This document shows positions 16,753 through 25,901 of a stretch of 64,000 nt of DNA, in pieces. The DNA is taken from contig NZ_BDAV01000012.1 in assembly GCF_001612635.1 (NCBI RefSeq), positions 62,001 through 126,000 on the forward strand. Direction: 5' to 3'. Positions within the stretch are counted from its first letter, which is position 1. Every line of letters starts with the position of its first letter. Origin of the DNA: Nocardia africana NBRC 100379. Lineage in GTDB: Bacteria > Actinomycetota > Actinomycetes > Mycobacteriales > Mycobacteriaceae. The notes beneath the pieces are model-generated. The model had not been told where the DNA came from. It did no database searches and saw nothing but the letters and a program-made list of their open reading frames with translations. The translations under genes and the position numbers were made by a program.

Positions 16753-18063
16753 GTGCCCCCGACCATCGACCCCGCCGCTACGGCGTGGCTGTTGACCAGT
16801 ACCGCCCTGGTCCTGCTCATGACCCCCGGCCTGGCGATCTTCTACGGCGGCATGGTGCGCACGACCGGCGTACTGAACATGCTGATGATGAGCTTCATCT
16901 CCATCCCGCTGGTGACCGTGGTCTGGCTGCTGTTCGGCTACACCCTGACCTTCGGTGACGACGCCGGGGGTGGATTGATCGGGGGGCTGGAACATTTCGC
17001 GATGACCGGCATCACGCCGGGCACCGTGCGCAGCGGCGTTCCGGAACTGCTCTACGCGACCTTCGAGTTGACCTTCGCGATCCTCACCGTCGCGCTCGTC
17101 AGCGGCGCCATCGCCGATCGCGCCAAGTTCTCCGCGTGGATGGTGTTCGTACCGGTGTGGGCGTTGGTGGTGTTCGCTCCGATCGCGCACTGGGTATGGG
17201 GTCCGAACGGCTGGCTGGCCTCCTTCGGCGTACTCGACTTCGCCGGTGGTCTGGTGGTCGAAATCGCTTCCGGCGCTTCGGCTCTCGCCTTGGCGCTGGT
17301 ATTGGGACCGCGGATCGGATTCAAGGTGGACGCGATGCGCCCGCACAATCTGCCGTTCGTGCTGCTGGGCGCGGGACTGTTGTGGTTCGGCTGGTTCGGC
17401 TTCAACGCCGGGTCCGCGTTCAAGGCCGACGGCCTGGCCGCCGCGGTCTTCCTGAACACCTTGGTCGCCGGCTGCCTGGGCATGCTCGGCTGGTTGATCG
17501 TGGAGCAGATCCGCGACGGCCGCCCGACCACCTTCGGCGCGGCCTCCGGCGCGGTGGCCGGTCTGGTCGCGATCACACCCTCGTGCGGTTCGGTCAATGC
17601 CCTCGGCGCGGTGATCGTGGGCCTGGCGGCGGGCGTGGTCTGCTCGTTCGCCGTCGGCTGGAAATTCAAGGCGGGCTACGACGATTCGCTCGATGTGGTC
17701 GGCGTGCACTTCACCGGCGGCGTAGTCGGCACGCTGCTGATCGGCCTACTGGCCAACCGGGTGATGACCGGCGGATCGCGCGGATTGTTCTACGGCGGCG
17801 GACTCGTCCAGCTCGGTAAACAAGCGGTCGGCGTCGTGGTCGTCGCGCTGTGGGCCTTCGGCGTCTCCTATCTGATCGGCAAGGTGATCGATCGCGTGAT
17901 GGGCTTCCGCGTCAGCAAGGAGGACGAGGTCGGCGGCATCGACTTCGCGCTGCACGCCGAGACCGCGTATGTGGAGGGCGTGCACGGCCACGCGCCGCGC
18001 GGGCTGTTCGGCCATCATCCGCACGGCGGCGCTGAGCGACCCGCCGGTGACGGGGAGCGCTGA
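16753..18063 (+). CDS. amt: ammonium transporter (Amt/MEP/Rh family)
   Basis: 436 residues with eleven hydrophobic segments. Family marks are F-Y-G-G-M-V-R in the first third, the twin pore histidines in I-A-H-W-V-W-G and V-G-V-H-F-T-G-G, and G-P-N-G-W. It imports ammonium across the plasma membrane. The cytoplasmic tail is rich in His and Gly. No PII gene (glnK) or glnD follows, unlike the usual amt-glnK-glnD operon, so this is probably a second, stand-alone copy. The GTG at 16753 was chosen because AAGGAG lies 6 bases upstream; a GTG six codons earlier would place that site inside the gene. Confidence 0.93.
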   Translation: MPPTIDPAATAWLLTSTALVLLMTPGLAIFYGGMVRTTGVLNMLMMSFISIPLVTVVWLLFGYTLTFGDDAGGGLIGGLEHFAMTGITPGTVRSGVPELLYATFELTFAILTVALVSGAIADRAKFSAWMVFVPVWALVVFAPIAHWVWGPNGWLASFGVLDFAGGLVVEIASGASALALALVLGPRIGFKVDAMRPHNLPFVLLGAGLLWFGWFGFNAGSAFKADGLAAAVFLNTLVAGCLGMLGWLIVEQIRDGRPTTFGAASGAVAGLVAITPSCGSVNALGAVIVGLAAGVVCSFAVGWKFKAGYDDSLDVVGVHFTGGVVGTLLIGLLANRVMTGGSRGLFYGGGLVQLGKQAVGVVVVALWAFGVSYLIGKVIDRVMGFRVSKEDEVGGIDFALHAETAYVEGVHGHAPRGLFGHHPHGGAERPAGDGER

Positions 18064-18097
18064 CTCCGATTCCGCTCTCCTCTTGCGCCAGGACGGG

Positions 18098-18124
18098 GTA
18101 ACGGCGTTACGCTAACAGCGTTAC
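18098..18124. promoter_or_regulatory. overlapping TetR-type operators upstream of the MMPL gene
   Basis: GTAACGGCGTTAC (18098-18110) is a 6-bp-arm palindrome. GTTACGCTAACAGCGTTAC (18106-18124) is an 8-bp-arm palindrome with one mismatch and a 3-base centre. They share bases and lie 28-54 bases before the MMPL start. The TetR gene at the end of the operon is the natural candidate to bind here and control its own operon. Confidence 0.6.
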
Positions 18125-18151
18125 CAACAGCCGGCCGCCCGAGGAGCACGC

Positions 18152-20413
18152 ATGCTGACCCGAATCGCACGGCTCGCCACCCGGTATCCCAAACGGGTGC
18201 TCTTCGCCGCCCTCGCCCTGGCGCTGATCTGCGGCGGCTTCGGCGCCACGGTCACCGCGCATCTGCAAGCCGGCGGATTCACCTCCGACAAGGCCGAATC
18301 CACCCGCGCCGCGAAGCTGGTGGCCGACGAGTTCAACGGCGCCCAGCCCAATCTGGTGCTGCTGGTCCACGCCGACGAGGGCGTGGAGTCGGCCGCCGCC
18401 CGCTCGGTCGGCGCCGACATCGTCGCCGCGCTCGGCGGTCGCTCCGACACCGTGGGCGTCCGTTCGTATTGGACCAGTCCACCGCAGCTGGCCGCCGCAC
18501 TGCGCAGCACCGACGGTAAGAGCGCGTTGGTCATGGCCTATCTCACCGGAAGCGACGACCAGGCCCAGCGCACCGCCGGTGAGATCGCGAGCACCCTGCC
18601 GGTCTCCACACCGGGTGTCACCGTACAGCCGGGCGGCATCGCCGCGGTCTACCACGATGTGAACAACCAGGTCACCAAGGATCTGGCGATGGCCGAGGGC
18701 ATCGCGGTCCCGCTCACCGCGATCGTGCTGATCCTGGTCTTCGGCAGCGTGATCGCGGCCTCGCTGCCGCTGACCGTCGGAATCTTCGCGATTCTCTGCA
18801 CGCTCGCGATCCTGCGCAGCTTCACCCTCTTCACCGACGTGTCGATCTACGCGCTGAACATGACCACCGCGCTGGGACTCGCGTTGGCGATCGACTACAG
18901 CCTGTTCATCGTCAACCGCTACCGCGAGGAATTGGCCGCGGGATCGAGCCACGAGGCCGCGGCGGTGCGCGCGGTGCAGACCGCGGGACGAACGGTGCTG
19001 TTCTCGGCGCTGACGGTCGCGCTCGCGCTGGCGGTGCTCAGCGTCTTCGACATGTACTTCCTGAAGTCGTTCGCCTATGCCGGGGTCGCGGTGGTGGCGG
19101 CCGCGGCGGTCGCCTCGATCGTGATCCTGCCCGCGGCACTGGTGCTGCTCGGCGACCGGATCAATTCCTGGAACCTGCGGGTGGCGATCCGGAAATTGTT
19201 CGGCCGCGCCGAGCCCGCACCGCGACCGGAGCAGGAATCCGGCTGGTATCGCACGGTCACCTGGGTGATGCGGCGGGCGTTGCCGGTCTCCCTCGCGATC
19301 ATCGCGGTGCTGCTCGCGGTCGGCGCGCCGTTCCTCGGAGTGAAGTTCGGTTATCCCGACGACCGGGTGCTGCCCGCCGGCTCGACCAGTCGCGCGGTCG
19401 GCGACGAACTGCGGGCGGACTTTCCCGCCGTGAACTCCGGAACGGGGACCACGATCGTGCTGCCCGGGGCGCCGAGCCAACCCCAGGCGATCAGCGGCTA
19501 TGCCACGGCGCTGTCGAAGGTCGACGGCGTGAACGCGGTGCTGTCCAGCAGCGGCGTCTACGTGTCCGGCGCCCGGATGGGCGGCGCCCCACCGGGAATG
19601 GCCAACGGCTCGGGCCAATACCTCACCGTCACATCACGATTCGATCCCTACTCACAACAGGCCAAGGATCAGTTGCAGGCGTTGCGCGATGTGCCCGCGC
19701 CCTCGCCGGCATTGTTCGGCGGTGCGGCGGCGATGAACGTGGACTCCCTGCACGCGCTGGGACAGCGGCTGCCGCTGGCGATCGTGCTGATCGCACTGGC
19801 GACCTTCGTGGTCCTGTTCCTGTTCACCGGCAGCGTGGTGCTCCCGCTGAAAGCCGTGGTGATCAACTCGCTGTCGCTCACCGCGATGTTCGGCATGATG
19901 GTGTGGATCTTCCAGGAGGGGCATTTTTCCGGACTGCTCGGCTTCACACCCACCGGATTCCTGGTGCCCACGATGCCGATCCTGATGTTCTGCCTGGCCT
20001 TCGGGATGTCGATGGACTACGAGGTGTTCCTGCTCTCCCGCATCCGAGAGGCCTGGCTGGGCTCCGACCGTACCGCCGCCGACAACGACCGTTCGGTCGC
20101 CATCGGTGTCGCCCGGACGGGCCGGATCGTCACCGCGGCGGCCCTGCTGATGGCGATCGTGCTGGGCGCCATGGTCACCGCGAAGGTGTCGTTCATGCAG
20201 ATGTTCGGGCTCGGTCTCACGATCACCGTGCTGGCCGACGCCACCGTCATCCGCATGCTGCTGGTGCCGGCGCTGATGCGGCTGATGGGCCGCGCGAACT
20301 GGTGGGCCCCGCGGCCCCTGGCACGCTGGCACGAACGGTTCGGTTTCACCGAACATCCCGCGCCCGCGACGCCGGAGCGGACCGCGGAACCGGAACCGGC
20401 GGGGCGGCCGTGA
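18152..20413 (+). CDS. MMPL family RND-type transporter
   Basis: 753 residues with twelve membrane segments in two halves. One segment at residues 15-35 is followed by an outside domain and then five segments, and the pattern repeats. Each half carries the proton-relay Asp-Tyr pair, in L-A-I-D-Y-S-L and G-M-S-M-D-Y-E-V. MMPL proteins export lipids, glycolipids or drugs in mycolic-acid bacteria. This shorter form (Mycobacterium MmpL proteins are often above 900 residues) has no MmpS partner here. It overlaps the TetR gene by GTGA and has a palindromic operator upstream, so its expression is probably induced by a ligand of that regulator. The ATG has a GAGGAG site. Confidence 0.9.
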   Translation: MLTRIARLATRYPKRVLFAALALALICGGFGATVTAHLQAGGFTSDKAESTRAAKLVADEFNGAQPNLVLLVHADEGVESAAARSVGADIVAALGGRSDTVGVRSYWTSPPQLAAALRSTDGKSALVMAYLTGSDDQAQRTAGEIASTLPVSTPGVTVQPGGIAAVYHDVNNQVTKDLAMAEGIAVPLTAIVLILVFGSVIAASLPLTVGIFAILCTLAILRSFTLFTDVSIYALNMTTALGLALAIDYSLFIVNRYREELAAGSSHEAAAVRAVQTAGRTVLFSALTVALALAVLSVFDMYFLKSFAYAGVAVVAAAAVASIVILPAALVLLGDRINSWNLRVAIRKLFGRAEPAPRPEQESGWYRTVTWVMRRALPVSLAIIAVLLAVGAPFLGVKFGYPDDRVLPAGSTSRAVGDELRADFPAVNSGTGTTIVLPGAPSQPQAISGYATALSKVDGVNAVLSSSGVYVSGARMGGAPPGMANGSGQYLTVTSRFDPYSQQAKDQLQALRDVPAPSPALFGGAAAMNVDSLHALGQRLPLAIVLIALATFVVLFLFTGSVVLPLKAVVINSLSLTAMFGMMVWIFQEGHFSGLLGFTPTGFLVPTMPILMFCLAFGMSMDYEVFLLSRIREAWLGSDRTAADNDRSVAIGVARTGRIVTAAALLMAIVLGAMVTAKVSFMQMFGLGLTITVLADATVIRMLLVPALMRLMGRANWWAPRPLARWHERFGFTEHPAPATPERTAEPEPAGRP

Positions 20414-21096
20414 CGCGTTCGAGCCGTCCCCGTTCCGCCCGTGGCTCCGGGACCGAACTGCGTGCCGAGATCCTCGCCGCGACCCGGGAGTTGCTGGCGC
20501 GCACCGGCAATGCCGATTCGGTGTCGATTCGTGACGTCGGCAAGCTGGTAGGCGTCACCGCACCCTCGATCTACCGCCACTTCGCCGACAAGGACGACCT
20601 CATCGATGCCGCGGTGGCCGAGGTGTTCGAGGATCTCGACGCCGCGATCGGCGCCGCGAGCGACCCGACCGTCTCGCCCCTGTCCCGGCTGCGTCAGCAG
20701 GGCCTGGCCTACGTGCGCTTCGCCTTGCAGCACCCCGGTCAGTACCGGGTCGCCACCGCCGCCTCACCCGGCGAAGGACCCTCGGCGGTGGACATGGTGC
20801 TGGGTAGTGGTGCGTTCCAACGTTTTTCGCGGACCGTGCGGGAGGCGATGGACTCCGGCGTGATCGCATCCGGCGACCCGATGCCGCTGGTGCTCGAACT
20901 CTGGGCCGCGGCCCACGGCATCGCGTCACTGCTCATCGCCAAACCCCATCTGCCGTGGGGTGATGCCGAAGCCGTCGCCGACCGGGTCATGGCGGCGGCC
21001 TGCCTCGGGCATGCGGTACTGGACGTCATCGGCGGGGAAACCCCGGATCCCGACGAGGGGGCTCGGTGGTTGGCGCAGTTGCGCGAGCTGCGGTAG
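20410..21096 (+). CDS. TetR/AcrR family transcriptional regulator
   Basis: 228 residues. A basic leader is followed by the TetR helix-turn-helix at about 35-65 (S-I-R-D-V-G-K-L-V-G-V then S-I-Y-R-H-F-A-D-K-D-D-L). The C-terminal ligand-binding half resembles the TetR_C_33/WHG-type domain. The GTG overlaps the MMPL stop codon. The likely target is the palindrome pair in front of the MMPL gene, giving autoregulated control of export. Confidence 0.9.
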   Translation: MTRSSRPRSARGSGTELRAEILAATRELLARTGNADSVSIRDVGKLVGVTAPSIYRHFADKDDLIDAAVAEVFEDLDAAIGAASDPTVSPLSRLRQQGLAYVRFALQHPGQYRVATAASPGEGPSAVDMVLGSGAFQRFSRTVREAMDSGVIASGDPMPLVLELWAAAHGIASLLIAKPHLPWGDAEAVADRVMAAACLGHAVLDVIGGETPDPDEGARWLAQLRELR

Positions 21097-21105
21097 GCCC
21101 AGCGG

Positions 21106-22347
21106 TCACGACACCGAATCCGACGGCGCGTTCCATGTGTTGCACATCCAGGTGCGGTTGTTGTCTTCGCCCTGCGCGTACCACGCCCCGTAGTGCTGGT
21201 TGGCCCCGTGGTCGCGCACATCGGAACGATCGTCGCCGCGTTGGTAGTTGTCCTGTTTCACGAAGTAGGCCTGGTCGTTGGAGACCGTACCCGCCACCTC
21301 GGAGGAGCTGATGAACATGCCGCCGAAGCATTGCGCCTCCAACTCCAGGCGGCGCGAAAGCTCCAGGCCCGCAGCGGAATTGGCACCGGCACTGTAGCGG
21401 TCCCGGCTCATCTTGGACATGATGCCGGAGATGGCCTGCACATGGTGGCCGTACTCGTGCGCGAAGACCCCGAGATAGACATACCAACGGTCACCGTAGA
21501 CCTCGGTCTGGATGTGATCCAGCGGCATGTAGATCGTATTGTTCGCCGAACAGTAGAACGCGGCGTAACTCCCGGAACTGCCACACGGTGACGCCGCGTT
21601 GGCACCGGTCGCCGGGACACTCACGGTAGGACTCGAGAACGGCAGGTTCTGCGCCGCGAGTACCGGCTGCCACATTCGGTCCAGACACGATTTGGCCGCC
21701 TGGAAGAAGGCCGTCGCCGACGCGACATCGTCGCCCCATCGCGGGTAGCCGCAGGAGATGTTGATCAGTCCGGAGTTGTGGTCGTCGAAGAGCGGATTGG
21801 CCGCCGTGGCCGCAACGGGCTGGGGGCCGGGCGGTTTCGTCGTCGGCACGAGGGTCGTCGTGCGGTAGGCGGTCTTCGTCGTGGACGGAGACGGCGCCGT
21901 CGTGTACCGCGAGGTCGTGGCAGTTTCGCTGGTGCTCGTGGCCCAGGTGGGCGGCGTATACGTGAAACTCGGCGTCGATGTGGAATAGGACGCCGACGAA
22001 TTGTCCAGACCTCCCATGGTCGCGAACGCGACCAATCCGCCGACCACCACGAAGACGAACAACACGGCGAAGACCGCACCGACCGCGCCGCCTCCACCGG
22101 ACCGCGGCGGTGGATACGGACGGCCGTAATAGCCGGGCGGCGGCAACGGCGGGCCGCCGTACGGACCGACCGGATACGCGCCCGGCGGCAGCAGCGGCGC
22201 CCCGAAGGGTGGACGCGGACCGGGCGGCGGATAACCCGGGGGCGGGCCGTATCCGGGCGGTGGTCCGTACTCGGGCGGCGGGCCGTAGGGCGGGCGCCCG
22301 TGGGGCGGAACTCCGTGCGGCGGCGGGTATCTCGGCGGTTGGGGCAT
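21106..22347 (-). CDS. neutral zinc metallopeptidase with proline-rich N-terminus (copy 1)
   Basis: 413 residues. Residues 1-85 are Pro/Gly/Tyr-rich, a membrane segment lies at about 88-112, a Thr/Ser-rich linker follows, and the C-terminal 230 residues form the YpfJ-type zinc peptidase domain (PF04228). The zinc motif H-E-Y-G-H-H is at about 297-302. The protease domain is expected outside the membrane. Four cysteines in the last third could form disulfides. The substrate is unknown. It lies 6 bases after the paralogue at 22354-23595 and shares its length and layout, so the pair is a tandem duplication, now diverged. It ends 9 bases from the convergent TetR gene. Confidence 0.87.
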   Translation of the reverse strand: MPQPPRYPPPHGVPPHGRPPYGPPPEYGPPPGYGPPPGYPPPGPRPPFGAPLLPPGAYPVGPYGGPPLPPPGYYGRPYPPPRSGGGGAVGAVFAVLFVFVVVGGLVAFATMGGLDNSSASYSTSTPSFTYTPPTWATSTSETATTSRYTTAPSPSTTKTAYRTTTLVPTTKPPGPQPVAATAANPLFDDHNSGLINISCGYPRWGDDVASATAFFQAAKSCLDRMWQPVLAAQNLPFSSPTVSVPATGANAASPCGSSGSYAAFYCSANNTIYMPLDHIQTEVYGDRWYVYLGVFAHEYGHHVQAISGIMSKMSRDRYSAGANSAAGLELSRRLELEAQCFGGMFISSSEVAGTVSNDQAYFVKQDNYQRGDDRSDVRDHGANQHYGAWYAQGEDNNRTWMCNTWNAPSDSVS

Positions 22348-22353
22348 GGCGGA

Positions 22354-23595
22354 TCAGCTCACCTGTCCGGACGGCGCGATGAAGGTGTTGCACGGCGCGG
22401 TCGCGTTCTTGTCGAATCCGGTGCTCCACCAGTCGCCGGCGTGTTCCGCGGTGCCGTGGCTGCGCATATCGCCGGCGCTGTCACCTCGGCCGTAGGCGTC
22501 CTTGCGTGCGGACTGCGCCTGTACCGGCGTCAGCGACTTCCCCCCGGCCGAGGACGCGAAGTACATACCGTCGAAACAGTTGGCCTGCAACTCGATTCGC
22601 CGCGAGAGGTCGAGCCCCTGGTCGCTGTAGAGGCCGGTCTGGCGGCGTTGTTTGTTGGCGGCGCCGAGGATCCCGGACAGCGCCTGGATGTGGTGACCGT
22701 ATTCGTGGGCGAAGACCGAGAGGTAGATCTCCCAGTGATCGTGGAACATGTCGGTCTGCAGCTGACTGATCGGCATGTAGATGGTCTGATCCGCACCGCA
22801 GTAGAAGGCCGCGAAATTGCTGCTCGATCCGCTGCACGGCGTGGTGATCCCCGAAGTGGTCGCGGTGACGACGAGTTTCGGCGGAGTGAAACTCAACTTC
22901 GCCTGCTCCAGCACCGGTTTCCAGGCATCGGCCAGGCAGGCCGCGGCACTGTCGAAGAATGCGCGCGCGGCGTCGACCTGCGTGCTCCACGGGCTGTACG
23001 GGCAGCGCGCCGGATTCAGTGGCGAGCCGGGGGCGGCCAGTAGTGGATTGGCGCCGGTCTCGGGGACGCCCGCGGAGTCCTTTCCGGGCGGGGGGTTGTA
23101 GCTGTAGTTGCCGTGTTCCCCGGTATGGGAGGCCGCGTCGAATCCGGTCCGCACGGCGAAGCGGATGAGACCGGAGGTGACGATCAGCAGGAGCACGACG
23201 ACAACCGCGCCGAAGCCCCCACCTCGCTTGCGTGCCGGAGCCGGGCGTGGACCGGCCGGGCCGTAGGGCCGCGGCGGCGGAATCGGTGGACGATGACCAG
23301 CCGGCGCGGCGGCCCGGTAAGGCTGTCCCGCAACATATCCGGGGTTCGCCCCGTAACCGGTAGGCGGGGGGTATCCGCGCGGGGATCCCGCGGGCGCCGC
23401 GTGTCCCGGAGTGGGCGGATAACCGGGTGGAGGCGGATAACCGGGCTGTGCCGAGTGGCCTGGCTGTGCGGAATGGCCTGGCGGCGGACCGTATCCCGGC
23501 GGCGGTCCCGGGCGCTGCCGGCCGCCCGGACCATAGGGTGGAACCGGCCGTCCGCCCGGCGGATTCGGGCCGTGCCCGTAGGGTGGTCGACTCAC
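22354..23595 (-). CDS. neutral zinc metallopeptidase with proline-rich N-terminus (copy 2)
   Basis: 413 residues from the GTG chosen here, exactly the length of its neighbour. A proline-rich region, a membrane segment at about 120-140 (G-A-V-V-V-V-L-L-L-I-V), then the zinc peptidase domain with H-E-Y-G-H-H at about 297. The start was set at the GTG after a GGGGGAG site; an in-frame ATG 36 codons upstream would run through the divergent promoter. The gene is first in a two-gene operon with copy 1. The 135-base gap to the DUF2207 gene at 23731 must hold two promoters. Confidence 0.86.
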   Translation of the reverse strand: MSRPPYGHGPNPPGGRPVPPYGPGGRQRPGPPPGYGPPPGHSAQPGHSAQPGYPPPPGYPPTPGHAAPAGSPRGYPPPTGYGANPGYVAGQPYRAAAPAGHRPPIPPPRPYGPAGPRPAPARKRGGGFGAVVVVLLLIVTSGLIRFAVRTGFDAASHTGEHGNYSYNPPPGKDSAGVPETGANPLLAAPGSPLNPARCPYSPWSTQVDAARAFFDSAAACLADAWKPVLEQAKLSFTPPKLVVTATTSGITTPCSGSSSNFAAFYCGADQTIYMPISQLQTDMFHDHWEIYLSVFAHEYGHHIQALSGILGAANKQRRQTGLYSDQGLDLSRRIELQANCFDGMYFASSAGGKSLTPVQAQSARKDAYGRGDSAGDMRSHGTAEHAGDWWSTGFDKNATAPCNTFIAPSGQVS

Positions 23596-23730
23596 TCCCC
23601 CACTCCCCCTTGTCCGTTCCTCATCCGGCGACAGCCACCGCTCTCCGGCGACAGCCGCCGACGCAGAATAGCAAGTCGCCGGATTCGCGACGCCTGCTCG
23701 CACAGTGGCCCACCGCTAAGCTACTGCCCC

Positions 23731-25350
23731 ATGCTGATCTTTCGGGGGGGCGCGTTCGGCGCTCTGTTGTTGATCGCGGCCGGGCTGTTCGCCACAGCAC
23801 CGGCCGCGCGGGCGCAGGAGCCCACGGGTGTGTCGATCGTCGCGGATGTCAAACTCAGCGAGGCCGGTCTGCTCGAGGTGGCCGAAACCGTGAAAGTGCC
23901 GCCGGGCGGGCAGTTCCACATGGCGCTGCCGCTGCGAGTGGGACGCGACGACGGGAGTGAACGCCGCTTCGGTGTGACCGACATCTCCAGTACCGGACCG
24001 GGTTCGGCGAAGGTGGCGGGCGATGTGTTCAGCGTCGACGCGCCGCCGGGGGAATCGTCGTTCAAGTACACCGTGCACGGCACGGTCAGCGATGCGCCGG
24101 GCACACAACTGTTCCACTGGACGGGAGCACTCAACACCGATGTCGCCTCGTTCGACGGTTCGGTGATCAGCCCGAGTTATCGGATGGGCGTCGCCGACTG
24201 CACGGTCGGCTCGGTGGGTAGCACCCGCAAATGCACCGACGCCCGCGTCGAACCGGACGGCGTGCTCACCATGCACGAGGAGAATCTGCACAAGGGCGAC
24301 ATCCTCGATGTGAGCCTGCAGATGCCGCCCGGCACGGTGAAGGCCAACGCCGATATTCGCGGCGGCCGCGGGTCGGGCGCCTTCGCCGTCACCGCACCGG
24401 TGCTCATCGCCTTCGGTGTGCTGCTGGCGGCGCTGGCCGCCTTCGGCGCCTATCTGGCCTGGGCTCGTCGCCAGGACGCCGCGGCCCTGACCTCCACCGG
24501 AACCCTGGATCCGGTGCAGCGCAACGGGAATCACAGCGAATTCGTCTCCCCCGACGGCATCCTGCCCGGTGAGGCGGGCCTGTTGCTCGACGGCTCCGCC
24601 GATGCCGCCGATATCGCCGCCACCGTGGTGGATCTGGCGGTGCGGCGCTACCTGTGGATCGCGCCGGTGAGCGACGCGGACTGGCGGATCACCCGGGTGA
24701 ATCCCGCCGACGATCAACTGCGCAGCTACGAAAAGCACGTCTATACGACCCTGCTGCCCGAGGGCGCCGACTCGGTTCTGTTGTCGGAACTGCGGGCGCC
24801 GGGACGCGTTGCCGCCGAGCCCGTTCGCTCGGCGCTGCGCCGCGATGCGCTCGAGCGCGGCACGCTGCTCGATCACGATCGGCGCGGACTTGCCTTCTGG
24901 ATCGGCATCGCGCTGCTGGTGATCGGAGTGGGGGCCACCGTCGGCCTCGCCGTCGCGGGCGGGTATGCGCTGGTCGGCGTGGCCATCGCGCTCGCCGGCG
25001 CGGCCGTGCTGCTGCTCGGCCGATATCTGCCGGTGCGGACCGCCGCCGGCCGCGCGCTCGCCGCACAGGTGAAGGCGCTGCAGAACGGCCTGGACGCGCA
25101 GCGGCCCGAGCAGATCCCGCCGGCCGATCGCGAACTGCTGTTCTCGCGGGCCCTGCCTTTCACGATCATCGGCGGCCGGGCCGACAACTGGATCCGCACC
25201 TTCCGCGATGTGGATCCCGGAGCCGACCGTCAGGCCGGGCTCTACTGGTTCGGCGGCTTCGATCGCGACCGGAACCTGCACCGGTTCGCGGGGCATTTCC
25301 CGTATTTCATCACCGCACTGGAAGGGCTTTTCACGACGGCGGGCCGGTGA
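23731..25350 (+). CDS. DUF2207 domain membrane protein
   Basis: 539 residues. A signal peptide (cleavage near A-R-A-Q at 27-30) is followed by an outside beta-rich domain to about 215, a membrane segment at 220-245, a cytoplasmic loop, and two membrane segments at about 385-430. The C-terminus ends W-F-G-G-F-D-R-D. This is the layout of the DUF2207 family, whose role is unknown. Two cysteines (D-C-T-V...R-K-C-T-D) lie in the outside domain. The last 20 bases overlap the convergent TetR gene. The start is the ATG that begins the signal peptide. Confidence 0.83.
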   Translation: MLIFRGGAFGALLLIAAGLFATAPAARAQEPTGVSIVADVKLSEAGLLEVAETVKVPPGGQFHMALPLRVGRDDGSERRFGVTDISSTGPGSAKVAGDVFSVDAPPGESSFKYTVHGTVSDAPGTQLFHWTGALNTDVASFDGSVISPSYRMGVADCTVGSVGSTRKCTDARVEPDGVLTMHEENLHKGDILDVSLQMPPGTVKANADIRGGRGSGAFAVTAPVLIAFGVLLAALAAFGAYLAWARRQDAAALTSTGTLDPVQRNGNHSEFVSPDGILPGEAGLLLDGSADAADIAATVVDLAVRRYLWIAPVSDADWRITRVNPADDQLRSYEKHVYTTLLPEGADSVLLSELRAPGRVAAEPVRSALRRDALERGTLLDHDRRGLAFWIGIALLVIGVGATVGLAVAGGYALVGVAIALAGAAVLLLGRYLPVRTAAGRALAAQVKALQNGLDAQRPEQIPPADRELLFSRALPFTIIGGRADNWIRTFRDVDPGADRQAGLYWFGGFDRDRNLHRFAGHFPYFITALEGLFTTAGR

Positions 25351-25819
25351 CCCGCCGGATGACCTCGTAGGCCGCCCGAGCGGTGGTGCGGCCTTCGGCG
25401 ACGGCGGGCACCAGCCCGACCAGCCCCCACGACAGGAATGTGGTGTCGGGCTCCTCGCTACCCCGATCGGCCAGGATTTCGGCGAACATCTGCTGGGTGC
25501 CACGGACGACGACCATGGTGCTCTTCGGGCCGAGCAGCGCCCGGTAGACCTCTCGATGCCCCTCGGCCAGTTCGATGATGGTGCGTACCGGGTCACCGGA
25601 GCGCCGGGCGAGTGCCGCACGCAGGAATTCGGTCCCGCTCACCACGAGCAAGTCGTCCTTGCCGCGGAAGTGGGCGTAGAACGTCGAGCGGCCGACATCG
25701 GCGCGGTCGAGAATGTCCTGCACGGTGATCCGGTCGTAGGGGCGTTCGATCATGAGCTCGATCAGGGCGCGGTGCAGGGTGCCACGGGTACGCCGGACAC
25801 GGCGGTCGTTATCGGACAC
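25331..25819 (-). CDS. TetR family transcriptional regulator
   Basis: 162 residues, short for the family. The helix-turn-helix lies at about 27-55 (I-T-V-Q-D-I-L-D-R-A-D-V then S-T-F-Y-A-H-F-R-G-K-D-D-L). The C-terminal domain resembles the TetR_C_14-like small ligand domain. The gene begins with GTG and is divergent from the methyltransferase at 25902 across 82 bases that hold the palindrome at 25838-25852, so it probably represses that gene and itself. Confidence 0.87.
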   Translation of the reverse strand: MSDNDRRVRRTRGTLHRALIELMIERPYDRITVQDILDRADVGRSTFYAHFRGKDDLLVVSGTEFLRAALARRSGDPVRTIIELAEGHREVYRALLGPKSTMVVVRGTQQMFAEILADRGSEEPDTTFLSWGLVGLVPAVAEGRTTARAAYEVIRRVTGPPS

Positions 25820-25837
25820 TGTGCCTCCGGGTGTGCG

Positions 25838-25852
25838 GAAACGGACGGTTTC
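25838..25852. promoter_or_regulatory. palindrome GAAAC-N5-GTTTC, candidate TetR operator
   Basis: GAAACGGACGGTTTC lies in the 82-base gap between the divergent TetR and methyltransferase genes. The arms are five bases with a 5-base centre. The position suits an autoregulatory operator. Confidence 0.45.
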
Positions 25853-25901
25853 GGTGCATTTGCTTCTGGTGAGAGCAGCCGCTTCACCAGATCATGAACA
25901 C

